This document shows, in pieces, positions 10,901 to 19,341 of a stretch of DNA of 58,162 nucleotides. The position numbers and the translations under genes were made by a program. The notes under the pieces were generated by a model, which saw only the letters and a list, made by a program, of their open reading frames with translations, had not been told where the DNA came from and ran no database searches. Source of the stretch: Chromatiales bacterium (GTDB taxonomy: Bacteria; Pseudomonadota; Gammaproteobacteria; UBA6429; Thiohalophilaceae); contig JALTJZ010000045.1 of NCBI GenBank assembly GCA_027076325.1, positions 99,988-158,149 of the forward strand, written 5' to 3'. Position 1 is the first letter of the stretch, and every line of letters starts with the position of its first letter.

Positions 10901-11188
10901 ACCATCATAACGATGTACGATTTCACCACAGGCTTTCTGGTAATGGTGAATAACTTCACGCAAATCTTCAGGATCAAGGTCATCAGAGAGTTGCGTTGAA
11001 TCCACTAAATCACAAAACATCACCGTTAGCTGACGACGTTCGGCAATATTGCCATCAAGGGTTTCAATGGATGATGTTGAATTTTTATCAGCAGAACTAA
11101 AACGTACATCAAATTTTGCACCGCACTCGCCGCAAAACTTAAATCCGGTTGGGCTTTCAAACCCGCATGAGGGACAAATTACTTTCAT
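8000..11188 (-). CDS. Zinc-ribbon / class III nucleotide cyclase / AAA ATPase / TPR regulator
   Basis: A 1062-aa multidomain protein. Residues 5-25 form a zinc ribbon (CPSCGFESPTGFKFCGECG). A class III adenylate/guanylate cyclase core lies at about 50-235, with metal aspartates in FCDLVDST and FLGDGLLVYFG. A STAND/AAA-16 ATPase follows (P-loop NGDAGIGKSRLL near 285; Walker B LLIVEDLHWVD near 410), and the last 450 residues are TPR-like helices. Such proteins are predicted ATP-dependent switches that make cAMP or cGMP, but the ligand is unknown. No membrane segment is visible. A single gene with a 241-base upstream gap. Confidence 0.88.
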   Translation of the reverse strand: MKVICPSCGFESPTGFKFCGECGAKFDVRFSSADKNSTSSIETLDGNIAERRQLTVMFCDLVDSTQLSDDLDPEDLREVIHHYQKACGEIVHRYDGHIAQFLGDGLLVYFGFPHAHEDDARRAAVSALEMINAIKALNRAFTLPQNHTLAVRIGINTGLVVTSELGSGTKKEHLALGKTPNVAARLQSLAGANQILISEANYQLIKDDFNFNPKGKLKIKGIVEGVTAYQVIESIDNKNNIIDASGKTSSKLVGREYELKKLLGLWDKAVQARGCIAVVNGDAGIGKSRLLKACRDELNSDEYQLVVARCHAYGETSTFSPIINVMQRVIGLTTSLSVEEKRNKLRSFLERDQFDVEEAFPLFATFLGLPLSARDKEIIISPQKRKVRMIELVTELLVRSSQQLPMLLIVEDLHWVDPSTLELLNNLIDVVPQHNILAVFTCRPNFDIPWRESDSLHVLHVDNLEQIDIESMLLSLTNGKALPVEIIEHIVDKTDGIPLFVEELTKMLLESDLLRFVGNKFVLDDAISENLMLEQSIPVTLQDSLTARLDSMGAAKEVAQLGAALGREFSYKLLRSVISKGQEELDTALQELVDAEVLYRRGLPPNADFIFKHALIQDAAASSLLKSHKQKLHQRIASVLIDEYATITENRPEQIAHHFTAAANYETALDWWIKAGSHALEQSASVEAIEHAKKGLNLLQHVSDSERNRRRELYLQMTLGPVLTATKGYAAPEVENAYKRAYELCKTVGVGEDLFPVLWGFYAFSVVRSEFLEALDAATQMLDIANKLQDESMQIESHQALGLINYFMGQPQLAMRHIEKVLALDSQSRDRSFTFKSGQDASVCNLAFAALNSWLLGNGQQAEQYSKQAIQLAREIDHPFSLAYALNFAAWLSYMQNNPEKTKIYAQEEIDLSEEHAFFWIHKGKLLLGWALAQADDAEEIKRGHSLIKNGFHAYKEPGARLGQTLQIAIDTSICLREGNTEEGLVIVNNGLQAVDETGEVFWHAELLRLKAELLNKNDPQQALDCYQQAIAIAEQQAAAGLVQRVTESLDAFTAQQRVANK

Positions 11189-11429
11189 CGTTAACCATTC
11201 TTTATTCGGTAAAGAATCGTAACAAACTGACAGCTACGCGCCTGCCACTGAAACCAGTAAGTAATGAGGTGGCTTGTCGGCACGCAGGGGAACGGTTCGC
11301 ACGACCTTTAATATAAATAGAGTATACGTGATATAAAAATGCGGGTCATCGTTGATTCTGGAAAAATTATGCGATGTCAGCTTTTTTCTAGCATATAAGA
11401 ATAAGATAATATTCAATCTTTACAATGGC

Positions 11430-13022
11430 TTACTCAACTGCCTGGCTACGTAAATAATCTTCATAGGTGCCACTAAAGTTTACCAGCCCGTCGTGCTTCA
11501 TTTCGATGATACGAGTTGCTAATGACGAGACAAACTCACGATCATGGCTAACAAAAATCAGTGTGCCGGGGTAGTTTTCAAGCGCATTATTCAGTGATTC
11601 AATCGATTCCATATCGAGGTGGTTAGTCGGTTCATCCATTAATAAAATATTCGGTTTTAGCAACATTAATTTGCCAAATAGCATCCGCCCCTGCTCACCA
11701 CCGGAGATAACTTTAACCGACTTTTTAATGTCATTTTGCGAGAACAGCATTTTACCCAAAATGCCGCGAATAACCTGTTCGTCATCCCCTTCCTGCTGCC
11801 ACTGGCTCATCCAGTCGAACAGATTCATGTCTTTGTCAAAGTCTTCAGCATGATCCTGTGCAAAATAACCCAGTATGTGATTTTCTGATAATTTCACTAA
11901 GCCACTATCGGGCTCCAGATCATTCGCTAACGTGCGCAACAAAGTTGTTTTACCAATCCCGTTTGGGCCGATAATCGCAATGCGTTCACCCACTTCAACC
12001 AGCATATTTAGATCTTTAAACAACGGTTTATTATCAAAACCTTTGGCAAGATCTTTCACTTCCAGTGCTAAACGGTATAATTTCTTAGCCTGTTCAAAAC
12101 GAATAAAAGGATTCACCCGGCTGGACGGCTTAATATCTTCGAGTTTAATTTTTTCTATTTGTTTGGCGCGTGAGGTTGCCTGTTTAGCTTTAGATGCATT
12201 TGCCGAAAAACGACTAACAAAGGTTTGCAGTTCAGCAATTTGAGCTTTTTTCTTGGCATTATCAGCTAACTGCCGGTTACGCACTTCCGTTGAAGCTGTC
12301 ATATAAGCATCGTAATTGCCAGGATAAATGCGAATTTCACCAAAATCCAGATCGGCCATATGCGTGCACACACTGTTTAAGAAGTGCCTATCATGAGAAA
12401 TAATAACCATGGTACTGCTGCGTTCATTAATAATATTTTCCAACCAGCGAATAGTATTAATGTCGAGGTTATTGGTTGGCTCATCGAGTAGTAAAATATC
12501 CGGGTCTGAAAACAGTGCCTGTGCCAGTAAGACTCGTAACTTCCAGCCCGGTGCAACAGCACTCATTGGACCAGTATGTTGCTCCAGAGGAATATCCAGT
12601 CCTAATAATAACTCGCTGGCTCGCGACTCAGCAGTGTAGCCATCCATTTCTGCAAATTCAACTTCAAGCTCAGCAACACGCATCCCTTCTTCTTCACTCA
12701 TTTCAGGTAATAAGTAAAGATGGTCGCGCTCTTCTTTCACCTTCCACAGTTCTTCATGCCCCATAATAACCGTGTCAATAACCGAAAATTCTTCAAAGGC
12801 AAACTGATCCTGACCTAACTTGCCCAGCCGCTCATTTGCGTCAACCGAATAAGTGCCAGAGGTAGCCTCAAGTTCACCACCCAGAATTTTCATAAAAGTA
12901 GATTTACCACAACCGTTTGCACCAATTAAACCATAGCGATTGCCTTCGCCAAATTTGACAGATACATTTTCGAATAACGGTTTATCACCAAATTGAATGG
13001 TCAGGTTAGCTGTTGAAATCAA
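11430..13022 (-). CDS. ybiT: ABC-F ATPase, YbiT type
   Basis: Cytoplasmic ABC-F protein with two ATPase domains and no membrane part; the family acts on translating ribosomes. It has 530 aa, the same as E. coli YbiT, which it resembles throughout. Walker A motifs are GANGCGKST (near 34) and GPNGIGKTT; the signatures include [13 protein letters not shown], and the Walker B motifs are [12 protein letters not shown] and [12 protein letters not shown]. The start is odd: the frame opens with TTG at 13022, with a stop three codons further upstream and no ATG near, so TTG (or a rarer codon such as the next ATT) must be used. Confidence 0.95.
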   Translation of the reverse strand: MISTANLTIQFGDKPLFENVSVKFGEGNRYGLIGANGCGKSTFMKILGGELEATSGTYSVDANERLGKLGQDQFAFEEFSVIDTVIMGHEELWKVKEERDHLYLLPEMSEEEGMRVAELEVEFAEMDGYTAESRASELLLGLDIPLEQHTGPMSAVAPGWKLRVLLAQALFSDPDILLLDEPTNNLDINTIRWLENIINERSSTMVIISHDRHFLNSVCTHMADLDFGEIRIYPGNYDAYMTASTEVRNRQLADNAKKKAQIAELQTFVSRFSANASKAKQATSRAKQIEKIKLEDIKPSSRVNPFIRFEQAKKLYRLALEVKDLAKGFDNKPLFKDLNMLVEVGERIAIIGPNGIGKTTLLRTLANDLEPDSGLVKLSENHILGYFAQDHAEDFDKDMNLFDWMSQWQQEGDDEQVIRGILGKMLFSQNDIKKSVKVISGGEQGRMLFGKLMLLKPNILLMDEPTNHLDMESIESLNNALENYPGTLIFVSHDREFVSSLATRIIEMKHDGLVNFSGTYEDYLRSQAVE

Positions 13023-13143
13023 AATATTTTACCGCTTGAAATTAACAAAGGAGAGTTACAAATTGGGCGCGATTGTATCAAATACTCGCTGACTTGCAAA
13101 AAGCTAAATCCGCTATTTTGCCCGCAATGACAAAATAACCGTG

Positions 13144-13548
13144 TTATTGTGCCTTCAAAACACCATCTACATAAAACCACTGGTTGTTTTGTTTCACAAA
13201 CCGGCTCACTTCGTGTATTCGCTGTTTTTTATTTTCTATTCGATAACTGGCAATAAACTCTACCGTTCCGTGTTCATCAAGGGGGCCACCATCATTTTTA
13301 GCCAGCACTTCCAACTTTAGCCAGTCAACTGTCTCTTTTTGCAATCCCAGTTGTGCCGGACAGGTTGACACATGCCAGCTACGTAACAAATAGGCCTCAT
13401 CACCTAACACATAAGCACTATAGCGTGACCGCATCAGTGCTTCCGCTGTTAATGCCGTAAGGCCTTGTTCAATATACCGTCCACAGCACTGTAAGTAATC
13501 TGTTTTTGAACCACATGGGCACAATTTGAATCTTTTAATTGGCATCAT
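13144..13548 (-). CDS. YchJ-like SEC-C motif protein
   Basis: A 134-aa member of the UPF0225/YchJ family. The N-terminal SEC-C zinc motif is CPCGSKTDYLQCCGRYI (about 10-26). The NTF2-like body follows, with LMRSRYSAYVLGDEAYLLRSWH and EVSRFVKQNNQWFYVDG. E. coli YchJ has a second SEC-C motif at its C terminus; this protein ends before it. Molecular role unknown. The start has two consecutive ATG codons (13548 and 13545). Divergent from the glutaredoxin gene. Confidence 0.88.
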   Translation of the reverse strand: MMPIKRFKLCPCGSKTDYLQCCGRYIEQGLTALTAEALMRSRYSAYVLGDEAYLLRSWHVSTCPAQLGLQKETVDWLKLEVLAKNDGGPLDEHGTVEFIASYRIENKKQRIHEVSRFVKQNNQWFYVDGVLKAQ

Positions 13549-13656
13549 TTAACCTTATATTTCAAGTGCCATTGAATATTTTATTATCTAAATTTCGCCA
13601 GGAATCTGCTATTATAGACGATTTCTATCTAAGCGTTTTAGTATTGGAACCCTGTT

Positions 13657-14043
13657 ATGCGATTATTTTTTAAATATTTTTTTAAAACCATCCGAATTAT
13701 TCTTGGCCCGATTGTTTTGTTTGTGAATCTGGTTACGATGCCTAAAGGTATTAAACGTCCAGCAGAGCAACAACAACAGGTTGACGAAGAAGCTAAAAAT
13801 CTTACTTTGTACCAATTCAAAACATGCCCCTTCTGTATCAAGGTAAAGCGCATGATAAAACGTTTGTCACTTAATATTGAAATGCTCGACGCACAGTATG
13901 ACTCGCGTGTACGCGAAGAACTATTATCTCAGGGTGGGAAAATTTCTGTACCCTGCCTAAAAATCACAAATGAGCAAGGTGAAACAATATGGATGTATGA
14001 ATCGTCAGAAATTAACCAGTATTTAAAACAACGTTTTGCCTGA
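13657..14043 (+). CDS. Glutaredoxin-like protein with N-terminal membrane anchor
   Basis: A 128-aa protein. Residues 1-30 are basic then hydrophobic (FFKTIRIILGPIVLFVNLV), consistent with a single inner-membrane anchor. The glutaredoxin/GST-N fold follows, with the redox motif LYQFKTCPFCIKVKRMIK (CPFC near residue 55), the cis-proline stretch KISVPCLKI and the end MYESSEINQYLKQRF. It should handle glutathione-linked disulfides on the cytoplasmic face; partner unknown. Its stop overlaps the likely start of the broken DUF3820 gene. Confidence 0.85.
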   Translation: MRLFFKYFFKTIRIILGPIVLFVNLVTMPKGIKRPAEQQQQVDEEAKNLTLYQFKTCPFCIKVKRMIKRLSLNIEMLDAQYDSRVREELLSQGGKISVPCLKITNEQGETIWMYESSEINQYLKQRFA

Positions 14044-14296
14044 AAGCAAACAGCCCTCCAACGATAGCCTGCGACAAGGATCACGACTGTCAAATCCTGA
14101 GCAGCTACTTAAACTGGCAAGCTACCGAATGCCGTTTGGTAAGTACAAGGGTTCCTTACTCATCGACCTACCCGAACCCTATGTTGTCTAGTTTGCGAGC
14201 AAGGGTTTTCCAGAAGGTGAGCTTGGGATTATGCTCAGCATTGTTTATGAAGTTAAAGTAAACGGACTTGAATACCTTTTTAAACCTTTACGTTAA
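14036..14296 (+). pseudogene. DUF3820 family gene interrupted by an in-frame amber codon
   Basis: One reading frame from about 14036 to the TAA at 14294-14296 encodes a DUF3820 protein: LLKLASYRMPFGKYKG, LLIDLPEPYVV, then TAG at 14189-14191, then FASKGFPEGELG and NGLEYLFKPLR. Relatives have tryptophan at the stop (LLWFA), so a single TGG-to-TAG change explains it. No frameshift is needed and both halves remain well conserved, so the loss looks recent (or the TAG is a sequencing error). The start is uncertain: no ATG is present before the core, and TTG at 14036, overlapping the glutaredoxin stop, is the best candidate. Confidence 0.8.
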
Positions 14297-14311
14297 AAAT
14301 AAAGAAGTCCG

Positions 14312-14366
14312 TTATTGCAAGTAATAGCGTGGCAACCTGGTTTGCACCCTGTCACTTGAAGATTGC
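14312..14366. repeat. Degenerate copy of the TCATTGCRAG palindrome family
   Basis: TTATTGCAAGTAATAGCGTGGCAA (split as 14312-14335) resembles the left arm of the perfect repeat at 440, and GAAGATTGC near 14358-14366 the start of its right arm; the rest of the right arm is lost. Lies between the DUF3820 pseudogene and efpL. Confidence 0.55.
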
Positions 14367-14416
14367 ATCCCTTGATATACCAGCCACTCACGATAACCAC
14401 GGTTATATTCTATTGC

Positions 14417-14983
14417 TCAGGCTCTGGAAATAAACTTCCCATCGCTGGTATTAATTTTTATGACTTCGCCATTTTCCAGGTATTCCGGCACCTGTACTTC
14501 AAGACCGGTCGATAATGTAGCCGGTTTGGTTCGCCCAGTCGCCGTTGCGCCTTTAATACCTGGAGCAGTGTCTGTAATAGTCAGGCTAACCGACTGAGGT
14601 AATTCAATACCAAGTATTTCGCCATCAACCAATAAAGCCTTAATACCTTCCAAACCTTCAGTTAAATACCCCAGCTGGTCTTCAAGATCACTGGCATTTA
14701 AAGCGTACTGACTATAATCATCCATATTCATAAAAACACAGGAATCACCATCCATATACGAGTATTGTACCGCAACGCGTACGCAATCAATGTCTTTTAA
14801 AAAATCATCCCCTTTATAAGACTCATCCAGTTTCTGCCCGGTTTTTAAATTAGTAAAACGAATTTTATACAAAGTTGCCGCACCACGCGAAGACGGGCTT
14901 TTAACATCTACTTTTTTTACTGCATGAGGCACGTCATTAATATCAACAATAACGCCGCGTTTTAAATCACTGGCTTTTGGCAT
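14417..14983 (-). CDS. efpL: EF-P-like translation factor EfpL (YeiP)
   Basis: A 188-aa, three-domain EF-P paralogue of the EfpL (formerly YeiP) subfamily, which relieves ribosome stalling. It has the subfamily loop VKSPSSRGAATLYK (about 27-40), with arginine at the tip where EF-P carries a modified lysine, and PGIKGATATGRTKPATLSTG in domain III as in E. coli YeiP. The true EF-P gene is not in this window. It follows a DUF3301 gene by 15 bases on the same strand, so the two probably share a transcript. Confidence 0.93.
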   Translation of the reverse strand: MPKASDLKRGVIVDINDVPHAVKKVDVKSPSSRGAATLYKIRFTNLKTGQKLDESYKGDDFLKDIDCVRVAVQYSYMDGDSCVFMNMDDYSQYALNASDLEDQLGYLTEGLEGIKALLVDGEILGIELPQSVSLTITDTAPGIKGATATGRTKPATLSTGLEVQVPEYLENGEVIKINTSDGKFISRA

Positions 14984-14998
14984 AAGTATTTCCTGTGT

Positions 14999-15433
14999 TT
15001 AAGAATGATGGTCTGGTTTAGAGCTGTTAATATTAACCACCTTTGGTTCAATGGCAATGTTGTTTGTCTTTATTGTGTATTTTGCTGTATCAGCTTCTAA
15101 ATCACCTGGCTTAAGCTGCATAACCTGGGGATAGGCTGATAACTGTAATTTAAGTAATTGCTTTCCTAGCATTATAATCTCTGCATCAACACGCCGTATC
15201 CCGTCACTGCTAAATTCAAACTGATATTCACGGTAAAAAACCACGGTTCCACGGGCATTACGCTTTAAGCGTAGTTTTTTAATTTCAACCGTTTGATCCA
15301 GAAATGTAACACCTACATCCTGACAGGCATTTTTACCATGCATAACCGCTATTTCTTTGACCCGAATAGTATCGATCCAGTAAAAGATAACCAGTATCAA
15401 GGTAAAAAGAACAGTAAATTCAGCCACACTCAT
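14999..15433 (-). CDS. DUF3301 family membrane protein
   Basis: A 144-aa protein with one N-terminal membrane helix (about residues 4-20, EFTVLFTLILVIFYWID) and a soluble domain carrying the family pattern ACQDVGVTFLDQTV, LKRNARGTVVFYREYQFEFS and RRVDAEIIMLGK. Function unknown in the family. The C-terminal 40 residues are polar and poorly conserved. First gene of a pair with efpL; divergent from the YhiN-like gene across 69 bases. Confidence 0.82.
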   Translation of the reverse strand: MSVAEFTVLFTLILVIFYWIDTIRVKEIAVMHGKNACQDVGVTFLDQTVEIKKLRLKRNARGTVVFYREYQFEFSSDGIRRVDAEIIMLGKQLLKLQLSAYPQVMQLKPGDLEADTAKYTIKTNNIAIEPKVVNINSSKPDHHS

Positions 15434-15502
15434 ATATAGATTATACGCTGTTCTTCAAACAAGCTAAATGCTGTATGAACAAAATTACAGTACAATAAGG
15501 CA

Positions 15503-16678
15503 ATGAAACAGGTAGATGTGGTTATTATTGGGGCAGCAGGCTTAATGTGCGCCATTGAATCGGCTAAACGAGGAAGAAATACCTTAATACTCGACCATGC
15601 TAATAAAGCTGGCAAAAAAATCCTGATGTCGGGTGGGGGGCGGTGTAATTTCACAAATTATAATATCGAGGCAGAAAACTATATTTCAAATAATCCCCAT
15701 TTTTGCAAATCTGCTATCAGCCGTTACAACCAATGGCAGTTTATTAAGTTGGTGGAGCAACATGGTATTGACTATCATGAACGTGAACATGGGCAACTGT
15801 TTTGTGACAACAGTTCGCAAGATATTTTATCAATGTTGCTCAATGAAGCAAAAAAATACGGTGTTGAAATCTGCTTAAACACGCCCATTAAAATTATTAC
15901 TAAAAAAGCAGACAACCATTATGTCGTTGAAACACACAGCCACTCGTACCGATGCCAGTCACTGGTTATTGCCAGTGGCGGACTTTCAATTCCCAAAATG
16001 GGTGCAACACCTTTTGGCTATAAAGTAGCCGAGCAATTTAACCTTAATGTGGTTCCAACCGCGGCAGGGCTCGTCCCTTTTACTTTACAACCGTATGATA
16101 AAATTCGTCTGGAAAAACTGTCAGGAATTGCGATAGATAGCACTGTGGCATGTGGTAATACCCGATTCAGGGAAAATATTTTATTCACCCATCGTGGTCT
16201 TAGTGGCCCAGCTATACTGCAAATTTCATCTTACTGGCAACAGGGTAATGAAATCGTCGTTAATCTTTTACCCGATATATCACTGGAAAACTTTCTGGAC
16301 TCAGCCATTAGTAAACACCCTCAACAAATAGTTAAAACAATACTCACGCAGTTGCTACCCAAGCGGTTGGTTAACTCTTTTCTGGATAATGACCTTCTGG
16401 AAATAAAGCTGAATTCCCTGACAAAAAGCAAGATTCATTTTATTAGCAGTCAATTGCAAAACTGGACAATCAAACCCAGTGGCACCGAGGGTTACCGAAC
16501 AGCCGAGGTCACACTCGGTGGTGTAGACTGTAATGAACTTTCATCAAAAACTATGCAAGCCAATACACAAGCCGGTCTGTATTTTGTTGGTGAAGTAGTG
16601 GATGTTACCGGCTGGCTGGGCGGGTATAATTTTCAGTGGGCCTGGTCATCAGGCTGGTGTGCTGGCCAGTATGTTTGA
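15503..16678 (+). CDS. YhiN/HI0933-family flavoprotein with shortened FAD motif
   Basis: A 391-aa protein matching E. coli YhiN along its length: KKILMSGGGRCNFTN, GQLFCDNSSQDI, LVPFTLQPYD, FTHRGLSGPAILQISSYW, GTEGYRTAEVTLGGVD and DVTGWLGGYNFQWAWSSG. The family is a predicted FAD-dependent reductase. The N-terminal dinucleotide-binding motif reads VIIGAAGLM where the family has VIIGAGAAGLM, so one Gly-Ala pair is missing. That shortens the GxGxxG loop that contacts the FAD phosphates and may abolish or alter cofactor binding. No other damage is seen. Confidence 0.9.
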   Translation: MKQVDVVIIGAAGLMCAIESAKRGRNTLILDHANKAGKKILMSGGGRCNFTNYNIEAENYISNNPHFCKSAISRYNQWQFIKLVEQHGIDYHEREHGQLFCDNSSQDILSMLLNEAKKYGVEICLNTPIKIITKKADNHYVVETHSHSYRCQSLVIASGGLSIPKMGATPFGYKVAEQFNLNVVPTAAGLVPFTLQPYDKIRLEKLSGIAIDSTVACGNTRFRENILFTHRGLSGPAILQISSYWQQGNEIVVNLLPDISLENFLDSAISKHPQQIVKTILTQLLPKRLVNSFLDNDLLEIKLNSLTKSKIHFISSQLQNWTIKPSGTEGYRTAEVTLGGVDCNELSSKTMQANTQAGLYFVGEVVDVTGWLGGYNFQWAWSSGWCAGQYV

Positions 16679-16750
16679 ATCCAGTTTTCCCCATCTGCTT
16701 ACGGTTTGCATACCGTGGACGCTATATAACTCATTAATAAGGTACTTACA

Positions 16751-17107
16751 ATGACAATAACTGAACTATTAACTTTAATAAAAACACAGCCTGAAAATAT
16801 TAACTTTGACGATGTAATAACGGTGATTGATAGCGAATACACTTATTCTCCTTCAGGTTTTAGTAACGGTTCTGGGAATGCCAGGATCATTAATCAAGCG
16901 GGAACAAACGAAGGTTCATGTAAGATTTTTTATTTTGCAAAGCTTAATCACTTAACTAAACAGCAAACACTGAACTGCTTTGGAAAATATTACCGTGAAG
17001 ATGTTCTGAAAAATCCGGATGGCAAAGATCATGCGAATATCCGGACGTTAATGACTTATAGTTTAGATGATATTAAATTTGATATACCAGCTTTAGCTGC
17101 TAAATAG
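16751..17107 (+). CDS. HopJ-family protein
   Basis: A 118-aa protein of the HopJ type III effector family (named after a Pseudomonas syringae effector, but widespread in gammaproteobacteria without such secretion systems). The conserved block is FDDVITVIDSEYTYSPSGF, then NQAGTNEGSCKIFYFAKL, LNCFGKYYREDVL and DHANIRTLM. No signal peptide or membrane segment. Nothing in the neighbourhood suggests secretion; a housekeeping or metabolic role is more likely. Stands alone, convergent with the receiver gene. Confidence 0.85.
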   Translation: MTITELLTLIKTQPENINFDDVITVIDSEYTYSPSGFSNGSGNARIINQAGTNEGSCKIFYFAKLNHLTKQQTLNCFGKYYREDVLKNPDGKDHANIRTLMTYSLDDIKFDIPALAAK

Positions 17108-17130
17108 TTTACTCAAATCACAGCGAGGGA

Positions 17131-17496
17131 CTAAAGGGTTGCAATTTTTTTAATTAATTTTAGCCAGTCAATTGGCTTCGCAATATAGCCGGTTGCTTTT
17201 GTCTCAGGGTATTCTGACTTTATTTCTGCCTTTGTTAACCCTGAAACAATTAAAATAGGAACAGCTTTTCCCTGCTTCAAGGCACGTATTTCACGACAAG
17301 CGGTAAAACCATCAAGATTCGGCATTAAGCCATCAAGCAAAACACAGTCCGCAGGATTCTTTTTAAATTCGGCAACCGCTTCTTTACCATTATTCACCGC
17401 AACAACCATGTAATTTTCTTTCTCGAGCACCGTTTTTAGTGATAACAACATAAATGGGTCATCATCCGCAATCAGAATTTTATTAATTATCGACAT
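17131..17496 (-). CDS. Single-domain response regulator (CheY-like)
   Basis: A 121-aa receiver with no output domain. The acidic pocket ILIADDDPF, the phosphoacceptor Asp in CVLLDGLMPNLDG (near residue 55), the Thr/Ser region ILIVSGLTKAE and the Lys-Pro in YIAKPID are all intact, so it should be phosphorylatable. It lies 12 bases after the stop of the REC-PP2C-HATPase gene and is probably cotranscribed with it. It may be a phosphate sink or a second input of that switch. Confidence 0.88.
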   Translation of the reverse strand: MSIINKILIADDDPFMLLSLKTVLEKENYMVVAVNNGKEAVAEFKKNPADCVLLDGLMPNLDGFTACREIRALKQGKAVPILIVSGLTKAEIKSEYPETKATGYIAKPIDWLKLIKKIATL

Positions 17497-17508
17497 GTAT
17501 GTTTATAT

Positions 17509-19254
17509 TCAGGAAAACTGGTAGACAACTTCTACTTCGTTACCTTTACCCTGATACTCCATCTGACAACAGAGCTCTTTTACTAAGTTGATTCCTCTTC
17601 CTGATAATTTTTTGTTTTCATCCAGGTTTTGAATGTCTACACTAGAGAAACCATCACCCGAATCCTTTATTCTTATTTTTAAATATTCAATATTATCGAG
17701 AATAAATTTTTCCAGTGAAATTTCAATCATCGCATCTGTTAGCGCATCTAACCGCTGTTCTCTTTGTTCTAGATATTCAGTAAAGCCATCAGGATCAGAC
17801 TTTATTTTAGAATCCAATTTTAAAACACCATGATCCAGTGCATTATTAAATAATTCAGAAAAAATCATAAAAAGATTTTGTCGGTGCTCATGAATATCCT
17901 CCAGTTCCTGTATCTGGCTTAATAGTACGGGGACAGGATCAACTTTTTTCAGACTTGCGGCATGTACATTAAACTCCCACTGCCATTCCAAACTGAAATT
18001 CTCATCAGTGGAAGCAGAAAAATGAGCAACACTGTATTTATCAGGAGTAATATTCCTAACTAAATTATCTTTTTCTTCTACAATTAAGTTATTTGTACAA
18101 GGAATAACCACCATACTAATATCATCATCCTGTGCATGGCCGTCAGTAAAGCTGATAAGATCTTTTTCAATATTAATAAGTATCTCATCTGTTTCCGAAT
18201 TAAGTAAGTGTTCTTCAAGTCGCTTTTCACCATACATATTTTTATTTGTATCACAGGCTTCAATAACACCGTCCGTGTACATCACCAAAGCATCGCCCTC
18301 TCTCAAGTCAACATGCAGTGGTTTTTCACCGTCTATTTCATCCATAATGCCCAACGCAAGGTGGGTCGCAGGAAAATAACCGGATATTTCATGCTGTGCA
18401 TTTAAGTGAATAATACTGGGGATACCGCCATTCCAGATCTTTGCTGACCTGACATCCGCCGCAATACTAATAGCACCCACAGCAAGAAACTTATCACCCG
18501 GAAGTAAATATTCCAGCTTACGGTTTAATTCTTTGAGAATTTTGCTTAAAGTAAAACCTTTCTTTGTCATTGCCCTGAAAACTTCTGCTGTTGGTAAAGC
18601 ACCAATAGCTGCAACCAGACCATGGCCAGTAAAATCTCCAAGAATGACATACAATTCTCCTGACGGGCTTCGCGCACTCATCAGGATATCACCGCTAAAA
18701 GTAACCGCAGGTCGCAGCATGACATGTAAATTATCCAACTCGACATTGTCAACCATAACAACATCACTAAAAAGTTGCTCTGCAATTTCTTCATCACGCA
18801 GAATTTGAGCATGATGCTTTGTTACCTCACGATGCAGATCACGAACGCGCTCCAGTGCATCTACTTTTGCTTTCAGTAAAGTATGGCTAAAGGGTTTGGT
18901 AAGAAAGTCATCTCCACCGGCGGCAACACATCGTGCTAACTCATCTTCATCCGTGATTGCCGTTAAGAAAATAACAGGAACAAATCGGTCACCACAGAGG
19001 GATTTAATTCGCATCGTTGCTTCATAACCATCCATTTCAGGCATCATTACATCCATAAAGATAATGTCTGGTGACTCCTGCCTGAATTTTTCTACTGCTT
19101 CAACACCGTTAACTGCCAGAATAATATCGTAACCCTGCTTTGACAAATGTGCTTGCAGGATCAGGCGATTTGTTGGCTCATCATCAACAACAAGCGCCTT
19201 GCCTTTAAATTCGGTCATATCAACAGGTAGTTTTTCTGCAGCACTATTACTCAT
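17509..19254 (-). CDS. REC-PP2C(SpoIIE)-HATPase partner-switching protein (HsbR/RsbU-like)
   Basis: A 581-aa regulator with three domains. An intact receiver is at about 17-135 (VVDDEP; Asp in IIFMDVMMPEMDG; Lys-Pro in FLTKPFS). A SpoIIE/PP2C phosphatase is at about 190-385 (ILGDFTGHG and YTDGVIEACD supply the metal aspartates). A C-terminal HATPase serine-kinase domain has the N box SELFNNALDHG, DSGDGF and GRGI. This order is that of Pseudomonas HsbR: the HATPase phosphorylates, and the phosphatase dephosphorylates, a STAS antagonist. The STAS gene lies immediately upstream (87 bases). Confidence 0.9.
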   Translation of the reverse strand: MSNSAAEKLPVDMTEFKGKALVVDDEPTNRLILQAHLSKQGYDIILAVNGVEAVEKFRQESPDIIFMDVMMPEMDGYEATMRIKSLCGDRFVPVIFLTAITDEDELARCVAAGGDDFLTKPFSHTLLKAKVDALERVRDLHREVTKHHAQILRDEEIAEQLFSDVVMVDNVELDNLHVMLRPAVTFSGDILMSARSPSGELYVILGDFTGHGLVAAIGALPTAEVFRAMTKKGFTLSKILKELNRKLEYLLPGDKFLAVGAISIAADVRSAKIWNGGIPSIIHLNAQHEISGYFPATHLALGIMDEIDGEKPLHVDLREGDALVMYTDGVIEACDTNKNMYGEKRLEEHLLNSETDEILINIEKDLISFTDGHAQDDDISMVVIPCTNNLIVEEKDNLVRNITPDKYSVAHFSASTDENFSLEWQWEFNVHAASLKKVDPVPVLLSQIQELEDIHEHRQNLFMIFSELFNNALDHGVLKLDSKIKSDPDGFTEYLEQREQRLDALTDAMIEISLEKFILDNIEYLKIRIKDSGDGFSSVDIQNLDENKKLSGRGINLVKELCCQMEYQGKGNEVEVVYQFS

Positions 19255-19341
19255 CAGCTAACCTCGTTGTCACTCGTGGCTTTTGTCCACAGGCACACTT
19301 CTGGCATATTTATTTCTAACTTATACATAATCAGAGCAGAT

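Noticed and set aside
13108..13132. CCCGCAATGACAAAATAA, resembling one end of the palindromic repeat family
   Set aside because: Too short, and no opposite arm is present; chance similarity is possible.
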